Notes under the pieces: generated by a model
What the model was told of the DNA's origin: nothing
Database searches by the model: none
Seen by the model: only the letters and a program-made list of their open reading frames with translations
Translations under genes and position numbers: made by a program
Shown: one piece after another, positions 59,058-64,000 of the stretch
Position numbering within the stretch: the stretch's first letter is position 1
Layout of the letters: each line of letters starts with the position of its first letter
Assembly: GCF_017592475.1 (NCBI RefSeq)
Contig: NZ_JAGFNP010000017.1
Span: forward strand, 1 to 64,000
From: Glycomyces niveus
GTDB lineage: Bacteria > Actinomycetota > Actinomycetes > Mycobacteriales > Micromonosporaceae
DNA: 64,000 nucleotides
Reading direction: 5' to 3'

Positions 59058-61928
59058 GTGGACGGAAACAGCTGTAGCTCCTGCGGCCAGCGACTGACGT
59101 CGGGTCAGCGCCGCTGTCCGCAGTGCGGAGCGCCGCTGCCCCCGCCGCTCGGAGGCTTCCCTGCCGATGCCGGACCCTACGGCGCCGCCGCCCCGTACGG
59201 CGCGGCTCCGGCGGCCCCTGCTTACGGTGCCGCCGCCGTCCCGCAGTACGCCCCGCCCGGCGATCCCGGCTACGCGCCGCCCGGCGGCCCCCAGGGCTAC
59301 GCGCCCGCCCCGAACCAGGGCTATGCGGCCGTCCCCGAACCGAACTACGCCCCGCCGGGCGCCTACCAGCCCTCCGCGAACCAGGGCTACGCCGCCGTCC
59401 CGCCGCAGTACGGCCAGCCCGGCCAGCCGGGCGCGAACCCGCCGCCCGGGTCGCCCCCGGGCTACGCCGCCCCCGGCGGCTGGAACCCGCAGGCCGCGCC
59501 TCCCGGCATGCCGCCGCAGGGCGCCGCGCAGGGCTCCGCCGCGGTGCCGCAGTACGGCGCGCCCGCCCCTTACCAAGCGCCGCATTCGGGTTCGGCCCAA
59601 GTGCCCGCCTACCCGCAGCAGCCCGCCTCGGGGTCGGCCCAGGTGCCGCAGTACCCGTCGGCGCCGCAATACCCGGCGCACCCTTCCGCGCCGCCGCAGA
59701 GCTTCCAGGCGCCCTCGTACCAGCCGCCGCAGCCGTACCAGTCCGCGCAGTCGCTGCCGCCGGTCGCGGCCGCCCCGCCCGCCTCGGCCCCGTTCTCGCC
59801 GCCGGTCCCCGAACCGTACGCGCCTCCGCAGGTGCCCGAGCCCCAGTTCACGGCCCCGCCCGCGGCGGCCGAACCGCCCGCGTCGTCGCCGGTCACCGGC
59901 GCGCCTTCGGGCACCTCGTTCGCGGCCCCGCCCGCTAGCAGCGGTTTCAGCCTGCCGTCCGAGTCCGGCGCGTTCGCCCCACCGGCGGCGAACCCGCCCG
60001 GTCGGCCCGAGCCCGTCCCCGACGGCACCCAGATCCTGCGCATCAGGCCCAACGCCGCGGAGCCGCCCGCCCCGGCCCCGTTCGCCGACCCCGAACCGCC
60101 TGTGTCGCTTGCCGACTCGCCCACCCCGGCGCAGCCCGCCGGGTTCAGCCTGCCGTCCGCCGACAACGTCCCCGGTGCGGCCTATGCCGCGCCGGTCCCG
60201 ACCCCCGCGGCCGAGATCCCCAGCCCCGCACCGGAACCGGTCGAGGAACCGAAGCCCGCGCCGCCGGCCGGCGCGGACCAGCCGCTCGACGAGACGCACC
60301 TCGACGACGACCTGCCGTTCGACGAGACGCCGTCCGAACCGGCGATGTCCTTCAGCGTCCCCGACATCGACACCCCCGCCCCGGCGGCGGCGCCCGCCGC
60401 CCCGACCGGCGGGCCGACGGTCGTCGAGGCCATCGAGGACGACGAGGACGGCGCTTGGGACGAACTGCCCGACCCCGATGACGACGACGAGGACGTGGAG
60501 CTCTCCGAAGAGGAAGAGGCCTCGCTCGCCGGTCTCGGCGACGACGTGCCCGGCGAGTCCCTCCCGCCCGCCCCGGTCTCGGCCTCCAGCGCCGGGTCCG
60601 ACGACGACGATGAGGACGACGCCGAGGCGCCCGCCATCGAACCCGTCCTCGACGCCGCGCTCGCCGAAGCCGCCGCCGTCGAGGCGCCGAGCCCCGGTGC
60701 CGACCTGATCGAGGCGGCCGAGGCCGGCGTGGAAGGCGCGGTCGAGGTCGCCGAAGCGGTCGGCATCGAAGTGCCGGAACCGGCCGCGGATCAGCCCACC
60801 GCCGGCGAAGCACCCGAGCCCGCGGCCGAATCGCCGGAACCCGTCGCGGTCGCCGAGCCGATCGCCGAGCCCGAAGCGGCCGACGACGCGCCCGAGCCCG
60901 GCGTCCCCGACTACCAGGCGTCCGTCGATCCCGCCCCCGCAGCCGAACCGGCCGATGCAACCCCTTCGGCCCCAACGGACCCGACCGGCTTCTCTGACGA
61001 GGCCCCGGTCGAGCCGAACACCGGCTCGGCCGCCGTCGAGCCCGTCGCGGTCGCTCCCGGCGAGAACGACGCCGTCGAGACCGCCGCCACCGACGAGGAC
61101 TACGCCGCTGCGCCCGCCGTCACTCCCGTCGAGGACTACGCCGTCGCGCCGTTCGCGGACGCCGCACCGGTCGAGGCCGAGTCGACCGAGGCCAGTGCCA
61201 TCGATTCGGGGACCACGGTTCACGAATCGTCTTACGCTGAGCCGGTGCTGACCGACACCGAACCGACGCCGCCCGGGCCGCTGCCGGACCCGCTGCCCGG
61301 TCCCGCGCCGACACCGCCGCGGCCCGAACCCGAGCCTGAGCGTCCGGAGCCGGTGCCGCACCCTGAGCCCACGCCGCCGTCGCCGCAGCCTGAGCCCGTG
61401 CCGAACCCGGAGCCGACGCCGCCGCGTCCTGAACCGACGCCGCCGCAGCCCGAGCCGCTGCCGCCGAACCCCGAGCCGGGCCCGCCGATGCCGCGTCCCG
61501 AGCCTTCGCCGGTGCCGACGCCGGAACCGCTGCCGCCGAACCCGGAACCGGGTCCGCCGATGCCGCCCGTGCCGCCGATTCCGCGCGTGAACGACAGCCC
61601 GTTCTCGGACGCGGCCCCGATCGACTACCCCGAGCCGGAGCCGGCGGCGCCCGAGCCGGAGGAGGCCCCGGAGCAGGGGCCGCAGTCGGCGGTCGAGTCG
61701 GCGCGGAAGAAGATCGTGAACGCGCCGGACATCAGCCTGTTCGAGGAGCCGGAGACGAAGACCGGCGCGCACCAGCTGCCGACCGCGAAGCCGGTCGTGG
61801 AGACGGACGGGTTCAAGCCCGGCCGCGCCCGGGTCAAGAACCTGCTCGACCGCTCGGAGCTCCCGGACCACATCCCGCTCCCGCGCCCGACCGTCTACGG
61901 CGCCAAGCCCGCCGACGCAGAGGACTGA
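59058..61928 (+). CDS. Zinc-ribbon, proline-rich low-complexity protein
   Basis: A 956-residue cytoplasmic protein. Residues 1-25 form a zinc ribbon (Cys6, Cys9, Cys20, Cys23). A Pro/Ala/Gln/Tyr-rich region with repeated GY-containing blocks (about 30-270), an acidic Pro/Glu/Ala region (about 330-720), and PEPxPPxP-type repeats (about 730-850) follow. The last 90 residues are better ordered: KKIVNAPDISLFEEPETKTG and FKPGRARVKNLLDRSELPD look like a binding domain. GTG at 59058 after AAGGAGG. No catalytic domain. A scaffold or condensate role is speculation. Confidence 0.85.
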   Translation: MDGNSCSSCGQRLTSGQRRCPQCGAPLPPPLGGFPADAGPYGAAAPYGAAPAAPAYGAAAVPQYAPPGDPGYAPPGGPQGYAPAPNQGYAAVPEPNYAPPGAYQPSANQGYAAVPPQYGQPGQPGANPPPGSPPGYAAPGGWNPQAAPPGMPPQGAAQGSAAVPQYGAPAPYQAPHSGSAQVPAYPQQPASGSAQVPQYPSAPQYPAHPSAPPQSFQAPSYQPPQPYQSAQSLPPVAAAPPASAPFSPPVPEPYAPPQVPEPQFTAPPAAAEPPASSPVTGAPSGTSFAAPPASSGFSLPSESGAFAPPAANPPGRPEPVPDGTQILRIRPNAAEPPAPAPFADPEPPVSLADSPTPAQPAGFSLPSADNVPGAAYAAPVPTPAAEIPSPAPEPVEEPKPAPPAGADQPLDETHLDDDLPFDETPSEPAMSFSVPDIDTPAPAAAPAAPTGGPTVVEAIEDDEDGAWDELPDPDDDDEDVELSEEEEASLAGLGDDVPGESLPPAPVSASSAGSDDDDEDDAEAPAIEPVLDAALAEAAAVEAPSPGADLIEAAEAGVEGAVEVAEAVGIEVPEPAADQPTAGEAPEPAAESPEPVAVAEPIAEPEAADDAPEPGVPDYQASVDPAPAAEPADATPSAPTDPTGFSDEAPVEPNTGSAAVEPVAVAPGENDAVETAATDEDYAAAPAVTPVEDYAVAPFADAAPVEAESTEASAIDSGTTVHESSYAEPVLTDTEPTPPGPLPDPLPGPAPTPPRPEPEPERPEPVPHPEPTPPSPQPEPVPNPEPTPPRPEPTPPQPEPLPPNPEPGPPMPRPEPSPVPTPEPLPPNPEPGPPMPPVPPIPRVNDSPFSDAAPIDYPEPEPAAPEPEEAPEQGPQSAVESARKKIVNAPDISLFEEPETKTGAHQLPTAKPVVETDGFKPGRARVKNLLDRSELPDHIPLPRPTVYGAKPADAED

Positions 61929-61932
61929 CGCA

Positions 61933-61958
61933 CCGGCCCGGCCCAAAGGCCGGGCCGG
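61933..61958 (+). terminator. Terminator after the zinc-ribbon gene
   Basis: CCGGCCCGGCC, loop CAAA, perfect complement; 5 bp after the stop. Confidence 0.8.
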
Positions 61959-62188
61959 CGGTCCGTTCCCGGCGCGCCGCGTCCGCTGCGAACCGCAAAG
62001 GCGCTGCGCCGGAACCTCGTTCGCGCTCCCGCGCCAGGTTTGCTGTTCACGCCCGCGTTGTCTCTTTCGGGTGACACGTGGGCCGCGGGGGCCGGTTTTT
62101 GTCGGACCCGGGCGGGACGATCGGCGCAGACTGATCTTTCCCCTCTAGTGGTGGGTGGGGGCTAGGGACGGCCCGTCGCGGCGGAGGC

Positions 62189-62312
62189 GAAGGCGTGGCG
62201 CGCGGCGAGGCCCCGGACCCGCCGAGGCCTGAAGGCGTGGCGCGCGGCGAGGCCCCGGACCCAGCGAGGCCCGAAGGCGCGGCACACGGCGGAGGCCCCG
62301 GACCCCGGACCC
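62189..62312. repeat. 42-bp tandem repeat, nearly three copies
   Basis: Units beginning GAAGGCGTGGCGCGCGGCGA start at 62189, 62231 and 62273 (the third diverged and incomplete). The period is a multiple of 3, so a 14-residue periodic peptide appears in frame, but no start, RBS or end supports a gene. Confidence 0.75.
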
Positions 62313-62509
62313 GCCGACGACTGCGGCGGCTCAAGGGTGTTGCGGCGGCGAGCACCGTGTGTCCCACTTCCCGCGGCATTCGCCGAAAACGCGTCCGCCG
62401 TCCGCAACTGCGGTTCATCCTGATCCTTACGGGCCGCCGAGCGGCCCGCGAGCCTCGCGGGCAGGGCCGTTCCGGCCCGCCGCCCGCGTGACCGGGGAGG
62501 GGGAGCAGC

Positions 62510-62800
62510 ATGGCGGAGCGCCGTGTCAAAGTCACCACGGAAGTCGGCATCCAGGCGCGGCCCGCGACGGTCTTCGTCAGCACCGCCGCCGAGTCCCGCA
62601 CCGACGTGGCGATCACGAAGCCGGGCGGGGAACCGCACGACGCCAAATCGATCCTGCAGGTGCTGACCCTCGACGTCCGGCCCGGCGACGAGATCGTCGT
62701 CTCCGGCGACGACGAAGGCGTCCTCGACCGCCTCGTGGCCCTCGTCAGCGAAGACGACGACACCGGCGGCGCCGACATCGGCGACATCGACGAGAACTGA
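62510..62800 (+). CDS. HPr-family protein lacking the phosphorylated histidine (Crh-like)
   Basis: A 96-residue protein with the HPr fold pattern: VGIQARPATVFVSTAAES, then AKSILQVLTLDVRPGDEIVV and an acidic tail. In HPr the active site is His15 in G-L-H-x-R-P-A; here residue 15 is Gln. The Ser of the regulatory site (AKS, residue 47) is kept. The same Gln15 with a conserved Ser occurs in Bacillus Crh, which cannot take phosphate from enzyme I but acts in catabolite control. HPr kinase is not known to be general in actinobacteria, so its role here is open. GGGGAGGGGGAG gives a strong RBS. Confidence 0.9.
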   Translation: MAERRVKVTTEVGIQARPATVFVSTAAESRTDVAITKPGGEPHDAKSILQVLTLDVRPGDEIVVSGDDEGVLDRLVALVSEDDDTGGADIGDIDEN

Positions 62801-63029
62801 GCGCACCCGGCACCGAGCGCTGCAGAAACAGCGCACAGCGAAGCGAGCGCGCAGCCGAATCCGCGACAACCGCGTACCAAGGCCGGCAACCGCCCTGCGG
62901 GCGCACTCGCCGCGCCTCCCGACCAACCGGCCCGTCCACCATCCGGACGGTTCAGCGCGTCCGGTGATGTCGGCGACGCCGCCCGCGCTCACGTACTTCC
63001 CTGCCGCGCGACCGGCTACGGTCGAAGCT

Positions 63030-63893
63030 GTGAACATCGCACGGCGCCCCAGGGTCGGCCACATCGCGTTCCTCAACTGCCTCCCCATCTACTGGGGACT
63101 GGCGCGGACGGGCGCGCTCCTCGACGTCGACCTCCACCGCGCCCCGCCGGACGAGCTCAGCCGCCGCCTCGTCGCCGGCGACCTCGACATCGGACCGATC
63201 ACCCTCGTCGAATACCTCAAGCACGCCGACGACCTCCTCCTCATCCCCGACCCGGCCGTGGCCGCCGACGGGCCGGTCCTGAGCGTCAACCTCGTCTCCA
63301 GGACCCCGCTCGCCGACCTCCCGGCCGCCCCGCGCGTCTCCCTCGCCTCCACCTCCCGCACCGGCGTCCTCCTCGGCCGCATGCTCCTCGAGGACCGCTA
63401 CGGCCGCACGCCCGCCTACACCGTCACCGCGCCCGACCTCGATTCCGCGCTCGCAGACGCCGACGCGGCCGTCCTCATCGGCGACGAGGCGCTGCGCGTC
63501 CATCACGACCCCGACGGCCACCACGTGCTCGACCTCGCCGCCGAATGGAAGGACTGGACCGGCCTGCCCATGGTCTTCGCCGTGTGGGCCGTCCGCCGCG
63601 ACTACGCCGAGGCCCACCCCGGCCTCGTCAAGGACGTCCACCTGGCCTTCCGCGACTCGGTCCGCCGCAGCCGCGAGGAGATCGGCGAGGTCGTCGCCTC
63701 GGCCGCCCGCTGGGAGCCGTTCCCGCCCGCCGCCCTCGCCGAGTACTTCGAGCGCCTCCAGTTCGGCCTCAGTGAGCGACACCTCGCCGGATTGCGGGAA
63801 TTCGCGTCCCGTGCGTCCCGTTATGCCGATATAGCCCCCCTGCGGGCGGGCGGTCCGGAGTTCTTCGCGACCGGCCCCGACACCAGCCTCTGA
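63030..63893 (+). CDS. mqnA: Chorismate dehydratase MqnA
   Basis: A 287-residue periplasmic-binding-protein-like enzyme. RVGHIAFLNCLPIYWGLAR, then DLDIGPITLVEYLKHAD and VLIGDEALR are family hallmarks; WAVRRDYAEAHPGLV and FGLSERHLAGLREFASRA close it. It turns chorismate into 3-enolpyruvylbenzoate, the first step of the futalosine menaquinone pathway; MqnE at 56-57 kb uses the product. The GTG at 63030 gives the family N-terminus. No strong RBS is visible. Confidence 0.93.
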   Translation: MNIARRPRVGHIAFLNCLPIYWGLARTGALLDVDLHRAPPDELSRRLVAGDLDIGPITLVEYLKHADDLLLIPDPAVAADGPVLSVNLVSRTPLADLPAAPRVSLASTSRTGVLLGRMLLEDRYGRTPAYTVTAPDLDSALADADAAVLIGDEALRVHHDPDGHHVLDLAAEWKDWTGLPMVFAVWAVRRDYAEAHPGLVKDVHLAFRDSVRRSREEIGEVVASAARWEPFPPAALAEYFERLQFGLSERHLAGLREFASRASRYADIAPLRAGGPEFFATGPDTSL

Positions 63894-63923
63894 AACCGAG
63901 CCGGACGACGAAGGGACCCTGCC

Positions 63924-64000
63924 GTGGCCATCGCGCTGAACAAGCCCCGCAAGCAACGCCCCGCCTGGCACAAGCTCACCGTGAGCCGCGTCCGGCCGCT
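63924..64000 (+). CDS. Probable ferredoxin-NADP reductase-type oxidoreductase, N-terminus only
   Basis: GTG at 63924 after GAAGGGA begins AIALNKPRKQRPAWHKLTVS then RVRPL and runs off the window. WHKLTVSRVRPL resembles the opening of FNR-type flavoproteins such as PaaE (FHxLxVxxV..LT). The C-terminal domains are outside, so the assignment is provisional. Confidence 0.45.
   Translation, partial: MAIALNKPRKQRPAWHKLTVSRVRP

Larger units (their letters stand above)
61929..62509. other. Intergenic region with a terminator and a tandem repeat
   Basis: About 580 bp without a believable gene. It holds the hairpin at 61933-61958, a 42-bp tandem repeat (62189-62312), and a GC-rich stretch before the HPr gene. 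The repeat gives open frames on both strands that end in nonsense. Confidence 0.6.

Noticed and set aside
62195..62491. 98-codon frame built on the 42-bp tandem repeat
   Set aside because: Only the repeat gives it periodicity; no RBS, and the C-terminal half looks random.

Overview
The window comes from a high-GC actinobacterium. The mycothiol gene mshA beside a YbjN gene, gpmA and senX3-regX3 is the mycobacterial-type order. The ppa / dacB / metalloprotease / tilS / hpt / ftsH / folE cluster is the streptomycete-type order. Futalosine-route menaquinone genes (mqnE, mqnA), an MFS-thymidylate kinase fusion followed by holB, and a pSAM2-like integrase region add to this. A member of the Glycomycetaceae or a related family is my inference; no rRNA is present to settle it.

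Layout. 0.2-7.7 kb: a P-loop kinase, a nucleotidyltransferase, a ferredoxin reductase, Hsp20, an aldo/keto reductase, then regX3-senX3-gpmA. 8-11.2 kb: a small secreted protein, a lipoprotein, a YbjN protein whose stop is missing, and mshA. 11.5-15.6 kb: TetR, MFS-Tmk, HolB. 16-19.6 kb: a Tat-exported PhoD phosphatase, a membrane protein, and a protein of about eleven calcium-loop-like repeats. 19.7-31 kb: folE, ftsH, hpt (inverted), tilS, a zinc metalloprotease, a secreted alpha-amylase, dacB, ppa, a heptanucleotide array between two long direct repeats, and yaaA.

31.5-49.15 kb is a degraded integrative element. It starts inside a tRNA-Lys(UUU) gene and ends at an exact 35-bp copy of that tRNA's 3' end. 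Next to the tRNA lie an integrase broken by two frameshifts, a helix-turn-helix (Xis-type) gene, a RepSA remnant and an IS701-family remnant. The interior holds an LPETG-anchored RCC1-repeat protein, a possible toxin remnant with a downstream immunity-like gene, scraps of a PUFA-synthase-type polyketide synthase and of two flavoenzymes, several immunity-like or membrane hypotheticals, a NUDIX hydrolase, a MarR regulator with a frameshifted monooxygenase, an IS5-type fragment, and a double-HTH coiled-coil protein paired with a small membrane protein.

49.4-64 kb is core chromosome again: an amidohydrolase, an alpha/beta hydrolase, a 12-copy heptanucleotide array, acetyl-CoA synthetase with a divergent degenerate Fic-like gene, mqnE with two small membrane proteins, a secreted NlpC/P60 hydrolase, a 956-residue zinc-ribbon/proline-rich protein, an HPr-like protein with Gln in place of the phosphorylated His (as in Bacillus Crh), mqnA, and the start of a probable ferredoxin-NADP reductase cut by the window edge.

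Most notable: the 35-bp-bounded element, the Crh-like HPr, the lost YbjN stop, the repeat-flanked heptad array, and kilobase blocks of G/C third-base preference that switch inside genes.
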